A stretch of DNA of 44,520 nt. It comes from Ruminococcus sp. GTDB taxonomy: Bacteria; Bacillota; Clostridia; Oscillospirales; Ruminococcaceae. A program made the position numbers and the translations under genes. The notes under the pieces were generated by a model. The model worked only from the letters and a program-made list of their open reading frames with translations. It searched no databases and had not been told where the DNA came from. Where the stretch lies: assembly GCA_017478965.1 (NCBI GenBank), contig JAFVCV010000055.1, positions 1 through 44,520 on the forward strand. The letters are read 5' to 3'. Below are positions 16,066-24,467 of the stretch, in pieces (the stretch's first letter is position 1; each line of letters opens with the position of its first letter).

Positions 16066-16105
16066 ATGATGTCAACATTCTTTACTGTTACCTGCGGACC
16101 GCCAG

Positions 16106-18148
16106 TCAGACTGCCTCGCCGTCAGTATCCTTAGTCTTCTTAGTGCTCTTCACGGCTGCCTTCCTGGTCCCGGTCTTCTTCTCGCCAGTCTTTTTCACAG
16201 CGGACTTCGCAGCAGCAGTTTTCTTTTCTGCAGCGTCCTTCTTTTTCTTCTCGGCGTCCTTCTTTACCTCGAAATACATACAAGCGAAAGGCGGTATATC
16301 CACGCATACAGACTGCTCAAAGCCGTGCATACCCACGTTCTGGGACTTGACGGTGCCATTGGTAAACGGAGCGCCGTCCTTGGAAGCGGAATTGAACACC
16401 TCGGTATACTTGCCCTTGTAAGGAACTCCGAAGCAATAGGACTTTCTTTCCACCGGAACGAAATTACACAGCACGATTATCTCATTGCCCTTCAGGTCAA
16501 AACGCCTGAAGATTATGATGCTCTGCCTGAAGTCGTCGTTGGCGATCCAGCTGAAACCGCCCCAGTCAAAGTCCCTCTGCCACATCTGCGGGTGGTCAAG
16601 ATAGAAGTGACTGAGCCGTTTTGAGAAAGCCTGATAGTTGCGGTGGTTATCATACTCGTCCACCAGGAACCACTCCAGTCCGTTCTCATAGTCCCACTCT
16701 CTGAACTGAGCGAACTCAGCGCCCATGAACAGCAGCTTTTTGCCGGGGTGGGCCATCATATAAGCCATGAACAGCTTGCACTGGTCAAACTTCCTGTCCA
16801 CATCGCCGCCGTACATCTTATTGACCAGGGAGGCCTTTCCGTGTACGACCTCGTCGTGGGATATGGGAAGAATGAAATTCTCCGAAAAAGCATAGAAAAA
16901 GCTGAACGTCAGCATATCGTGATGGAACGCTCTGTCGATGGGGTCATAGGCCATATACTTGAGCATATCGTTCATCCAGCCCATGTTCCACTTGAAATTG
17001 AAACCCAGGCCGCCGTCTGTGACGGGCTTTGTTACCATAGGCCATGCGGTAGACTCCTCGGCGATCATCAGTGCCGTCGGATTTCTTGAGAACACCGCCG
17101 TATTGAGCTGTCTCAGGAACTCAACGGCCTCCAGGTTCTCATTTCCACCGTACTTGTTGGGGGTCCACTCGCCGTCTCTCCTGTCATAGTCCAGATACAG
17201 CATAGACGCTACCGCATCGACTCTCAGCCCGTCCACATGATACTGCTCCAGCCAGTACAGCGCATTGGAGATCAGGAAAGACTTGACCTCTCCCCTGCCG
17301 TAATCGAACACCCTGGTGCCCCATGCCAGATGGTCCCTCTTCTTAGGGTCCTCATACTCATAGGAAGGACCGCCGTCGAACTCAAAAAGCCCGGCCTCGT
17401 CCCTTGGGAAATGTGCAGGCACCCAGTCAAGTATAACGGAGACTCCGGCCTGATGGAACTTATCTATCATAGCCATGAACTCGTGCGGTGTGCCAAATCT
17501 GGAAGTCGGCGCATAGTAGCCTATGCCCTGATAGCCCCAGGACCCGTCAAAGGGAAATTCCGCCAGGGGCATGAACTCGATATGCGTATATCCCATTTCC
17601 TTCAGATAAGGTATGATGGAATCTGCGAATTTCGTATATGAATAATATCTGCCGTCCTCACAGGTCTTCCAGGAATTGAGGTGGACCTCGTAGATATTCA
17701 TTGGGCAGTTATAAACGTCCTTGGTGCGTCTTTCCTTCTGCCACTTGGTATCCTTCCACTCATATCCCTCGATGTCGAATATCTTGGAACCGGTCTGAGG
17801 TTTCAGCTCCATATGGGTCCCGTAGGGGTCAGCCTTGTTCCTCTTCTGTCCGTCGCAGCCGGTGATACAGTATTTATAAGTATCAAAGGTCTTCAGACCC
17901 GGCACGAACCTTTCCCAGATCTCAGAATTTGACAGCAGCTCCATAGGATCCGCATTCTCATCCCAGTTATTGAAATCGCCTATGAGCGAGACGGCCTTAG
18001 CCTTTGCGGCCCAGACCCTGAAATAATACCCTTCTGCCCCGTCCTTAGTCCCTTTATGGGCGCCTAAGAACTTATAGGTCTCATAATTCGTCCCGTCATG
18101 GAACAGATAAACAGGTATCTCATAATCCTGCGGAATTTTATCGATCAA
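16106..18148 (-). CDS. glgB: 1,4-alpha-glucan branching enzyme with Lys/Ala-rich tail
   Basis: 680 residues from a TTG start at 18148, chosen because AAAGGAGG lies 8 bases upstream; the upstream GTG at 18190 would sit on the predicted transcription start. CBM48 module about 20-110 (FRVWAAKAKAVSLIGDFNNW), then the GH13 catalytic barrel: WVPAHFPRDE, DGLRVDAVASMLYLDY (nucleophile Asp), MIAEESTAWP (acid/base Glu), PISHDEVVHGK (transition-state Asp). It makes alpha-1,6 branches. The last 50 residues are an Ala/Lys-rich tail (KKDAEKKKKDAAEKKTAAAK and onwards), not part of usual GlgB. It is first in the glg operon. Confidence 0.95.
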   Translation of the reverse strand: MIDKIPQDYEIPVYLFHDGTNYETYKFLGAHKGTKDGAEGYYFRVWAAKAKAVSLIGDFNNWDENADPMELLSNSEIWERFVPGLKTFDTYKYCITGCDGQKRNKADPYGTHMELKPQTGSKIFDIEGYEWKDTKWQKERRTKDVYNCPMNIYEVHLNSWKTCEDGRYYSYTKFADSIIPYLKEMGYTHIEFMPLAEFPFDGSWGYQGIGYYAPTSRFGTPHEFMAMIDKFHQAGVSVILDWVPAHFPRDEAGLFEFDGGPSYEYEDPKKRDHLAWGTRVFDYGRGEVKSFLISNALYWLEQYHVDGLRVDAVASMLYLDYDRRDGEWTPNKYGGNENLEAVEFLRQLNTAVFSRNPTALMIAEESTAWPMVTKPVTDGGLGFNFKWNMGWMNDMLKYMAYDPIDRAFHHDMLTFSFFYAFSENFILPISHDEVVHGKASLVNKMYGGDVDRKFDQCKLFMAYMMAHPGKKLLFMGAEFAQFREWDYENGLEWFLVDEYDNHRNYQAFSKRLSHFYLDHPQMWQRDFDWGGFSWIANDDFRQSIIIFRRFDLKGNEIIVLCNFVPVERKSYCFGVPYKGKYTEVFNSASKDGAPFTNGTVKSQNVGMHGFEQSVCVDIPPFACMYFEVKKDAEKKKKDAAEKKTAAAKSAVKKTGEKKTGTRKAAVKSTKKTKDTDGEAV

Positions 18149-18196
18149 AGTACTAGCCTCCTTTATAGCAGGCAATATGCCTAATATCACACTTAT

Positions 18197-18225
18197 ATTT
18201 TAACCTTTTTTTAATTATTTTGCAA
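18197..18225 (-). promoter_or_regulatory. Promoter of the glycogen operon
   Basis: Minus strand TTGCAA (18220-18225), 17-base spacer, TAAAAT (18197-18202). The transcription start would fall near 18190, giving a 40-base leader before the TTG of glgB. The surrounding 18190-18335 is strongly AT-rich with no gene. Confidence 0.65.
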
Positions 18226-18338
18226 GGGGGTTTGTTAATGTTTTCAGTTTCATACAGTTTTTATATTGTCAGTTTGTATAATTTGTACACTAACTTTTAC
18301 AAAATTTTACTCTCAGTTAATATTTTATACATATTTAT

Positions 18339-20690
18339 TCAAACTTCCTTGCTCAGTTCGATCTTTATGACCAGGACCGTCAGGTCATCACAGCGTTTAC
18401 CCTTTCTCATCTCCATGGCAGCACGGCCTGCCAGACCGGCCAGCTCCTGTGCGGACAGTTCAGGAGATGCGGCGGCTAACTGTGAGAACTCCTCTGCCGT
18501 TTCTTCGTCCGCACCGTCGGAATTCATGATTATGATATCCCCGGCAAAGAGCTTGACATGGCTTATATCCGGCGCACAGTCCGGCAGTATCCCCACCGGG
18601 AAGGCCTGTCCCCCCAGCTCCATTACACTGCCGTCACGGCACAGTCTGCTCCTGACCGCACCGGATTTGAGAAAGGCCCCGCAGCCCCCGCAGAGGTCCA
18701 GCTTCAGAAGGTCCATAGTGGCAAACGACTCTTCCCAGCCCTTGACCCTGAGCATCGAATTGATGAGCCTGTGAGAGGTAGTCATAGAAAGGCCGGAGCA
18801 GATGAGCTTTTTCGCAAGGCTCACCGTGAACACCGAATCCAGCCTTGCACGCTTGCCGGTGCCCATGCCGTCAGACAGCATCACATATTTCTCGCTGCCG
18901 CCGGCGTCGAAGACCTCAAAGCTGTCCCCTGAATACTCCTCCCCTGCCGAAGCGGTAAAGCTGCCCACGGCGGCGCTGTAGGCCGGCAGTTCCGCAAAGC
19001 TCAGTCTCACATTGTCCTCCATAGCCAGCACGTCCGGCATACCCATATCGCAGTCCAGAAGTGATGAAAGCTCGGCGGTCAGCCTGACACGGTCCTCGCC
19101 CGGCTCCTCGCTGATATAAACGTCGGCCCGCCTGCAAAGCGCCTCGTCCACATAGACGCAGGCCCTGACTGCACGACACCCTTTCATTATAAAAAACTCC
19201 CGCACCCGTGAGCTTAGCCCCGGGTCGATGCTCCTGACCTGGGAGGAGCGGAAGGACAGGTCTTTCAGTATATCCTCCATACAGTAAAGCTGTTCGCAGA
19301 GCATACCTCTAAGCTCCCTCATCCGGATATTCTCCGCTTTCTGCTCGTTCATGCGGCGGGAGAATTCCGTGAAGGCTCCGGCTATCAGCGAGGGCCTTGT
19401 GCAGCACCTTAGCCTTACCTCCACGTCGGTCCGGCTGACGGTCCCGCAGGTCTGCGCCACATTCTCAAGAGACTCCATAGCCTCTTCAGCCCTGAGCCTG
19501 TCACCGCAGGAGACCCCTGCCTCAAAGCAGAGAGGATATGACGGACAGTCCTCACAGATGCAGCTCTTTACTTCCTCCGCTGCCGAATAGCCTGCCGTCC
19601 TGCGGTCCATGGCCGCCGACACACGGTCCAGTCTGCGGCGTATGTCCCCCAGAGTCTCCCCGGCCATCGAGAGCCGGGAGGAAGTGGTCTGACCCACTAT
19701 CTCCAGAGAGCTCCTGAACCCGGACACTGACCTGCCCACTCTCCTGACCGCCTGCAAAGGCACCGCTACAAAGATAAGTGAGCCTGCCACCAGGTCTGCG
19801 AACATCCTGTATGTATCGCCGTTGACCCCCACCGCCACCAGGCTGACCAGAGAGGCCACCAGAAAGCACAGGACCGTAGACAGTGTCCCGAAGTGGACGA
19901 AGGCCCCGCATATCAGCCCGGCAGTGGCCATCAGCAGAGTGTTCCTTGTCAGCGACGGGTCGCATATCATGACCCCGCAGGCGGTCAGCGCCCCTATGGC
20001 CGCCCCGCCGAAGCTGCGGTATCTCCTGACGGCCTGCAAAAGCATGAACACACCGAAGACCCGGCCAAGATTGACCGAAAAGATATTCACCGAAGTCAGC
20101 ACCGACAGGGTCATTATGTAGACGATGCCGAGAAATATGCCGTTCATTCCCGTAAGGTCAAAGACCCCGCTGCGCTCTCTGGAGATAAGCACCGTCCTGA
20201 CTACGAACACAGTACAGCCGCTCAGAAGTGCATTGACCATTCGCATGGAGGCCATGTAAAAGTCCGCCGGCATAGCCACCGTCACCACGCACCCGAAAAG
20301 CATGAGCACCCCGGTGTTGAGCAGAGCGTCATAAATGGGATCGTCCCTCTTCTCGCCCAGAGGGTCCACCGCCCTTACTGCGCTGATGACCAGCACCGCA
20401 CAGAGCTGCACTATCCTCCCCTCGATATCGCCTTTCAGCACCGCCGCTGCGATGAGCCCTATGAACACCGCTATGCCCTCACGGCCTGCCAGGGACGCAG
20501 CGGCTGCGCTCATGTAAGAGGGAAAGCCCAGTATCTCTGACATACCCGTGACCAGCCCCGCAGCGGCCGCCGTGACCTGCATGGCCCATCTGGGAGGTCT
20601 TTTAAGGGCGCTCCCCTTCCCCGCCGCTTTCATGGCCGGCGGAAGAGCGCTGAGTATCCTGCCGCCGGTCTCCTTTAGCTTTGAACTCAT
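18339..20690 (-). CDS. spoIIE: Stage II sporulation protein E (SpoIIE-type PP2C phosphatase)
   Basis: 783 residues, close to the 827 of B. subtilis SpoIIE. The N-terminal third is hydrophobic with about ten membrane segments (about 40-330), a middle domain follows, and the C-terminal 220 residues are a PP2C phosphatase with YVMLSDGMGTGKRARLDS (metal Asp), AFLKSGAVRSRL, FAGDIIIMNSDGADEE (metal Asp) and CDDLTVLVIKI. In sporulators it dephosphorylates SpoIIAA to activate sigma-F and helps position the polar septum. Start 20690 has an AAAGGAC site. Its presence argues the host can sporulate or descends from a recent sporulator. Confidence 0.93.
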   Translation of the reverse strand: MSSKLKETGGRILSALPPAMKAAGKGSALKRPPRWAMQVTAAAAGLVTGMSEILGFPSYMSAAAASLAGREGIAVFIGLIAAAVLKGDIEGRIVQLCAVLVISAVRAVDPLGEKRDDPIYDALLNTGVLMLFGCVVTVAMPADFYMASMRMVNALLSGCTVFVVRTVLISRERSGVFDLTGMNGIFLGIVYIMTLSVLTSVNIFSVNLGRVFGVFMLLQAVRRYRSFGGAAIGALTACGVMICDPSLTRNTLLMATAGLICGAFVHFGTLSTVLCFLVASLVSLVAVGVNGDTYRMFADLVAGSLIFVAVPLQAVRRVGRSVSGFRSSLEIVGQTTSSRLSMAGETLGDIRRRLDRVSAAMDRRTAGYSAAEEVKSCICEDCPSYPLCFEAGVSCGDRLRAEEAMESLENVAQTCGTVSRTDVEVRLRCCTRPSLIAGAFTEFSRRMNEQKAENIRMRELRGMLCEQLYCMEDILKDLSFRSSQVRSIDPGLSSRVREFFIMKGCRAVRACVYVDEALCRRADVYISEEPGEDRVRLTAELSSLLDCDMGMPDVLAMEDNVRLSFAELPAYSAAVGSFTASAGEEYSGDSFEVFDAGGSEKYVMLSDGMGTGKRARLDSVFTVSLAKKLICSGLSMTTSHRLINSMLRVKGWEESFATMDLLKLDLCGGCGAFLKSGAVRSRLCRDGSVMELGGQAFPVGILPDCAPDISHVKLFAGDIIIMNSDGADEETAEEFSQLAAASPELSAQELAGLAGRAAMEMRKGKRCDDLTVLVIKIELSKEV

Positions 20691-20804
20691 TTTTAACACG
20701 TCCTTTTCATCATGATGATAACAGATATATTCTATCATCTCAGGAACGTGAAAAATGTCGCTATAGGAAGGCCGCAGCCAACATATGCCGCACGCCTGCG
20801 GAAG

Positions 20805-21671
20805 TTACCCCAGACTCTCCTCCCTCAGGGCTTCGCTGAAGGCTATGAGCTGTTCCATGGTGAGCTGCTCGGGCCTTACGTTTTCTTTTAGTCCGCTTTT
20901 TTGTACAGCAGCGGCTGCCACAGACTTGTCTATGCCCATGGAGCCGGATACGGAATTCACCAGGGTCTTGCGCCTTTGCGAAAAAGCGCCTCTTGCCACG
21001 GAGAAAAAGAACTTCTCGTCAGTTACCCCAGGCGGAGTAGTCTCCCTTATGTCGAACCTGACCACGCAGCTGTCAACGTTCGGGGAAGGCATGAAGCTGC
21101 CCCGGGAGACATTGAAAAGGATCTTCGGCTCAGAAAAATAATTCACTGCCACTGTGACGGCCCCCATCTCACGGCTGCCCATGGGAGCGCAGAGCCTTGT
21201 GCCTGCCTCCTTCTGGACCATCACTGTGATGCTTTTTATCCTCAGCCGCTGCTCTAAAAGCATCATGATGACGGGCGAGGTGATGTAGTAAGGCAGATTG
21301 GCGCATACTGCGACATCTAGGCCCCGGAATTCTTCGTCGATGAGCTTGTGAAGGTCCACCTTCATCACATCGGCGTTTATTATCTTAACATTTTTGTGCT
21401 CGGCCAGGGTCTCTTCCAGCACCGGCATCAGGCGCTCGTCTATCTCGATAGCCACCACCTTTTCAGCTCTCCTGGCCAGCTCATTGGTGAGGACTCCTAC
21501 GCCCGTGCCTATCTCTATGATGCCGAAGCCCGGTCCGGCGCTGCCCATCTGAGCTATCCTCGGGCAGACCGATGGGTTGACCAGAAAATTCTGCCCTAAT
21601 GCCTTTGAGAAACTGAAACCGTGCCTGCTGAGCACGTCCCTGATAACGCCGATATTTGAAAGACCGTCCAT
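20805..21671 (-). CDS. rsmA: 16S rRNA dimethyladenosine transferase (KsgA)
   Basis: 288 residues from ATG 21671, which has an AAGGAG site; the longer frame to 21764 runs past the predicted transcription start. It dimethylates two adjacent adenines in helix 45 of 16S rRNA during 30S maturation. Motifs: SFSKALGQNFLVNPSV (N-terminal RNA contact), EIGTGVGVLTNELARRAEKV (SAM motif I), EIDERLMPVL (motif II), NADVMKVD, and CANLPYYITSPVIM (motif IV, NLPY). It lies 114 bases upstream of spoIIE in the same direction. Confidence 0.96.
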   Translation of the reverse strand: MDGLSNIGVIRDVLSRHGFSFSKALGQNFLVNPSVCPRIAQMGSAGPGFGIIEIGTGVGVLTNELARRAEKVVAIEIDERLMPVLEETLAEHKNVKIINADVMKVDLHKLIDEEFRGLDVAVCANLPYYITSPVIMMLLEQRLRIKSITVMVQKEAGTRLCAPMGSREMGAVTVAVNYFSEPKILFNVSRGSFMPSPNVDSCVVRFDIRETTPPGVTDEKFFFSVARGAFSQRRKTLVNSVSGSMGIDKSVAAAAVQKSGLKENVRPEQLTMEQLIAFSEALREESLG

Positions 21672-21745
21672 CTGTGCCGCTCCTTGTGAAAAATGACTAA
21701 AATTGAAAAAAACACCTGCCTGTACCTCAGGCAAAGCATAAAAAT

Positions 21746-21774
21746 ATTGTAACATTTTGTACATCTGTTGTCAA
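21746..21774 (-). promoter_or_regulatory. Promoter of rsmA
   Basis: Minus strand TTGACA (21769-21774), 17-base spacer, TACAAT (21746-21751). A small GCCTG/CAGGC hairpin follows in the leader (about 21717-21731). Confidence 0.75.
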
Positions 21775-21866
21775 TAGGTGCAGGTATATTTTTTTACATA
21801 TCGGGCAGATTATATCATACAGAGGAAATAATATCATACATCTCGGAAAAAACGGAGGTCGTCATC

Positions 21867-22082
21867 GTGAACACACAAAGAGAATCAAGAAACATACCGA
21901 TACCGAGGGGTCTTGCTATGACAGGCGGAGCCTTCGGCGCAGGAGAACTGAGAGGTCTGAGCGCCAGAGAGCTTGGCCTAATATGCGATACGGCGAGACA
22001 CACGGGGTCTTTGAAAGAAACACGGGACCTTGCAGCATCTCTTCACAGAGGAGAGATGCCCCCTGTAAGGGAGCTGTACTGA
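21867..22082 (+). CDS. Short conserved-looking hypothetical protein (71 aa)
   Basis: GTG start at 21867 has GGAGGT at 21854-21859, spacing 7, and is preferred to the upstream in-frame ATG at 21768, which lies on the rsmA promoter. The product begins VNTQRESRNIPIPRG, then a Gly-rich loop LAMTGGAFGAGELRG and two predicted helices (LSARELGLICDTARH, LKETRDLAASLHRG). Soluble, basic, no Cys pair or signal. I do not recognise a family. It is divergent from rsmA and upstream of the structured RNA. Confidence 0.6.
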   Translation: MNTQRESRNIPIPRGLAMTGGAFGAGELRGLSARELGLICDTARHTGSLKETRDLAASLHRGEMPPVRELY

Positions 22083-22158
22083 GGCGAAAAATGTAGGTTT
22101 AGGTTAAAATATACAATATGAGCTTAGATTTTTAATGCAAATTTTATATTCAGACCTG

Positions 22159-22187
22159 TTGAAATTCTTCAGATAATATTGTAAAAT
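22159..22187 (+). promoter_or_regulatory. Promoter of the structured RNA
   Basis: TTGAAA (22159-22164), 17-base spacer, TAAAAT (22182-22187), start expected near 22194. Confidence 0.7.
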
Positions 22188-22193
22188 ATTAAT

Positions 22194-22406
22194 GTGGGAC
22201 GTAGGTCCTGCTATCTCAGCTGTGGATGCTACAGGAGGGGAATATGTACAGGTCAACAGGTAAGTCTTGCCAATCGGTCCATACTGTATCGTTCTCATAT
22301 GCTTTCGGCGGTGCTTTAAGTTGTCTCCGCCTTGTCTCTGCGCACTCTGAGCTGAGTATGTCTATCAAGCTAACTGAAACTGCAACGCTATAGTTGCAGT
22401 TTTTTT
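22194..22406 (+). ncRNA. ssrS: Structured non-coding RNA, candidate 6S RNA
   Basis: A transcript of about 210 bases has its own promoter and terminator and lies directly upstream of purE. Hand folding gives a 6S-like rod: closing stem GACGUA (22198-22203) / UAUGUC and CUCAGCU (22216-22222) / AGCUGAG (about 22350-22356) with a 5' bulge; a central open region whose 3' side carries a hairpin GGCGGUG / CUCCGCC (about 22307-22330); and an upper stem AUAUG-UACAG / CUGUA-CAUAU capped by GGUAA-GUC-UUGCC. The layout (closing stem, central bubble with 3' hairpin, long apical arm) is that of 6S RNA, which binds sigma-A RNA polymerase. I believe 6S genes occur beside purE in some Clostridia, but this is from memory. 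Confidence 0.5.
22378..22406 (+). terminator. Terminator of the structured RNA
   Basis: Perfect 9-base-pair stem AACTGCAAC / GTTGCAGTT with a 6-base loop and a run of T. It lies 68 bases before purE, so purine genes depend on read-through or on a separate start. Confidence 0.85.
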
Positions 22407-22414
22407 GGTTTAGA

Positions 22415-22454
22415 GACGGCATTGCCGCCGGGCCGGGCTGCCCGGCTGTCCGTC
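22415..22454 (+). other. GC-rich hairpin in the purE leader
   Basis: Outer GACGG / CCGTC and inner GCCGGGC / GCCCGGC stems lie between the terminator and the GAAAGGAG site of purE. It may protect the 5' end of the purine mRNA after processing. No T run follows. Confidence 0.45.
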
Positions 22455-22473
22455 CCGAAAGGAGTATGATATC

Positions 22474-22971
22474 ATGAAAAAAGTTGCAGTCATTATGGGC
22501 AGCGACAGCGATTTCCCTGTGGTTTCAAAGGCCTGTGCAGAGCTGAAGGCCTACGGTGTGCCTTACGAGTGCCATGTTATGAGCGCTCACAGGTCCCCTG
22601 CCCTGGCGGCAGAATTTGCTGAGAGCGCCAAGGACAACGGCTTCGGAGTCATCATCTGTGCTGCCGGCATGGCGGCCCATCTTGCCGGAGTCATGGCGGG
22701 ACACACGATCCTGCCGGTAATAGGGATACCCTGCAAGTCCTCTAATCTGGAGGGACTGGACGCTCTTCTTGCTACTGTCCAGATGCCCAGCGGCATACCT
22801 GTGGCTACAGTGGCGATAGACGGCGCAAAGAATGCGGCTGTGCTGGCCATACAGATACTTGCCCTTTCTGACGAGGTGCTGGCCACCAGGCTCACCAAAG
22901 CCAAGAAGGAAATGATCGAGGGCGTCATCGAAAAGGATGCCGCACTTCAGGAAAAGCTCAGGACGATTTGA
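22474..22971 (+). CDS. purE: N5-carboxyaminoimidazole ribonucleotide mutase
   Basis: 165 residues, class I PurE. It moves the carboxyl group of N5-CAIR to give CAIR in purine synthesis. Motifs: VAVIMGSDSDFPVV (phosphate loop), VMSAHRSPALA (catalytic His), CAAGMAAHLAGVMAG and LPVIGIPCKS. Class I enzymes normally need PurK to supply N5-CAIR; purK is not in this window. First gene of the purine operon. Confidence 0.96.
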   Translation: MKKVAVIMGSDSDFPVVSKACAELKAYGVPYECHVMSAHRSPALAAEFAESAKDNGFGVIICAAGMAAHLAGVMAGHTILPVIGIPCKSSNLEGLDALLATVQMPSGIPVATVAIDGAKNAAVLAIQILALSDEVLATRLTKAKKEMIEGVIEKDAALQEKLRTI

Positions 22972-22981
22972 GGCGGATCAT

Positions 22982-23674
22982 ATGAAAACAGGCAGGAGCT
23001 TTAGAGCCATGGCGGCCGTACTTATCATGGGAGCTTTCCTTTCGTTGTCGGGCTGTTCGGGCAGGAGCGCTGACCCTGACCCTTCTGAGGTCAAGAGCAG
23101 CATGGGCTATAACGGCAGCTTCGATGAGGAGACTTTCGAGAAGATATGCAGCAGTATCAAAATAGGCGGGGAAAGTGTCGAACTGCCCTGCTCAGTGGGA
23201 GATATCGAGGAAAAGCTTACCATGAACGATAACTATGCTATCTTCTCCGGCGGCACCTCTTATTCCGACATGGTGGGACATATCAAGGTAGTGAACAACA
23301 GCAGCATTGACCCCACCTACCAGCAGGTCTACGGCATCTTCATGAATAATTTCAGCATTAAGGACACTTCCATCGGAGGACTGACCAGCAGTCTTTCAAA
23401 GGAAGATATCGAGAGCTTTTTCGGGAAGCCCACCGGCCAGGGCAGCATAGAGACTGACGGCGACGACATGGGAAGGCTGGCAGAGATAAGATATATCTAT
23501 TACGAACCGGGGAGTTACAGCTTTACGGTGGCTTTCAAAAAGAAGTCGGGTATGCTGTATTCTGTCACTGCGGAGATCGAGGACACCTCGGGCGGCGACG
23601 ACCCGTTCCTGTTCGACGGGACTGCAGCAGATGACACTGCGCAGGACGACGTGCCTGTGCTGGGCGAAGAATAG
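22982..23674 (+). CDS. Putative lipoprotein inside the purine operon
   Basis: 230 residues from ATG 22982, 10 bases after the purE stop. Signal peptide with lipobox SLSGC (Cys about 23), then a Ser/Asp/Pro tether and a beta-rich outer domain of about 180 residues ending in an acidic tail. VGDIEEKL near residue 75 and SLSKEDIESFFGKPTG near 140 look like two repeats of a 'helix plus G-x-P' unit seen in SmpA/DUF-type lipoproteins. No precise family. It is cotranscribed with purE and purC, yet nothing about it suggests purine chemistry. Confidence 0.8.
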   Translation: MKTGRSFRAMAAVLIMGAFLSLSGCSGRSADPDPSEVKSSMGYNGSFDEETFEKICSSIKIGGESVELPCSVGDIEEKLTMNDNYAIFSGGTSYSDMVGHIKVVNNSSIDPTYQQVYGIFMNNFSIKDTSIGGLTSSLSKEDIESFFGKPTGQGSIETDGDDMGRLAEIRYIYYEPGSYSFTVAFKKKSGMLYSVTAEIEDTSGGDDPFLFDGTAADDTAQDDVPVLGEE

Positions 23675-23747
23675 CAGGACGGCAGGCATCATCAGACGAT
23701 AAACGACATCAGTTTATGATAATAAATCTATCTGGAGGTATGTAAAA

Positions 23748-24464
23748 ATGGAAAACATCATCAAGGGCGAGCAGCTGTATGAAGGAAAGGCAAAGAAGGT
23801 ATTCGCTACCAACGAGCCTGATTATGTCATCGTAGACTACAAGGACGACGCTACCGCTTTCAACGGCGAGAAGAGAGGCACCATCGTCGGCAAGGGCGTT
23901 ATCAACAACAGAATGACTAACTTCATGTTCAAGAAGCTGGAGGAAGCAGGCGTACCCACTCATCTGGTGGAGGAGATCAGCGACCGTGAGACCATCGTCA
24001 AGAAGGTGGAGATAGTTCCTCTGGAGGTCATCATCAGAAACGTTGCCGCAGGCAGCTTTTCCAAGAGGATGGGCGTTGAAGAAGGCAGAAAGCTCCTGAC
24101 CCCCATACTCGAATACAGCTATAAGAACGACGACCTGGGCGATCCTTTCATAAATGATTACTACGCTCTGGCCCTGGGGCTTGCCACCAAAGAAGAGCTT
24201 GATACCATAGCCAGGTACGCTTTCAAGGTCAACGAGTTCATGGTAGAGTACTTCAAGGGCATCGGCGTTGACCTCATAGATTTCAAGATAGAGTTCGGCC
24301 GTTTCCACGGACAGATACTCCTGGCAGACGAGATAAGCCCTGACACCTGCCGTTTCTGGGATTCCAAGACCCATGAGAAGCTGGACAAGGACAGATTCAG
24401 AAGGGACCTTGGCAACGTAGAGGACGCTTATCAGGAAATGATGAAGAGAGTACTTGGTGAGTAA
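23748..24464 (+). CDS. purC: SAICAR synthetase
   Basis: 238 residues. It joins aspartate to CAIR using ATP. Motifs: [19 protein letters not shown] (nucleotide loop), [49 protein letters not shown] (substrate pocket), [11 protein letters not shown] and [12 protein letters not shown] (metal-binding). It has a GGAGGT site. Only three bases separate its stop from the PurF-like gene. Confidence 0.97.
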   Translation: MENIIKGEQLYEGKAKKVFATNEPDYVIVDYKDDATAFNGEKRGTIVGKGVINNRMTNFMFKKLEEAGVPTHLVEEISDRETIVKKVEIVPLEVIIRNVAAGSFSKRMGVEEGRKLLTPILEYSYKNDDLGDPFINDYYALALGLATKEELDTIARYAFKVNEFMVEYFKGIGVDLIDFKIEFGRFHGQILLADEISPDTCRFWDSKTHEKLDKDRFRRDLGNVEDAYQEMMKRVLGE

Positions 24465-24467
24465 TAT

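Noticed and set aside
18149-18190. Upstream GTG start for glgB adding 14 residues
   Set aside because: The GTG falls on the predicted transcription start, and the AAAGGAGG site lies downstream of it, correctly spaced for the TTG at 18148.
22244-22393. A 49-residue reading frame with a GGAGG-like site inside the structured RNA
   Set aside because: Its stop lies in the terminator loop, the peptide is low in recognisable features, and its bases are accounted for by the RNA stems. I treat it as chance.
22194-22474. Purine riboswitch in front of purE
   Set aside because: I could not find the three-way-junction signature of purine riboswitches, and the element has its own promoter and terminator, which fits a separate RNA better.
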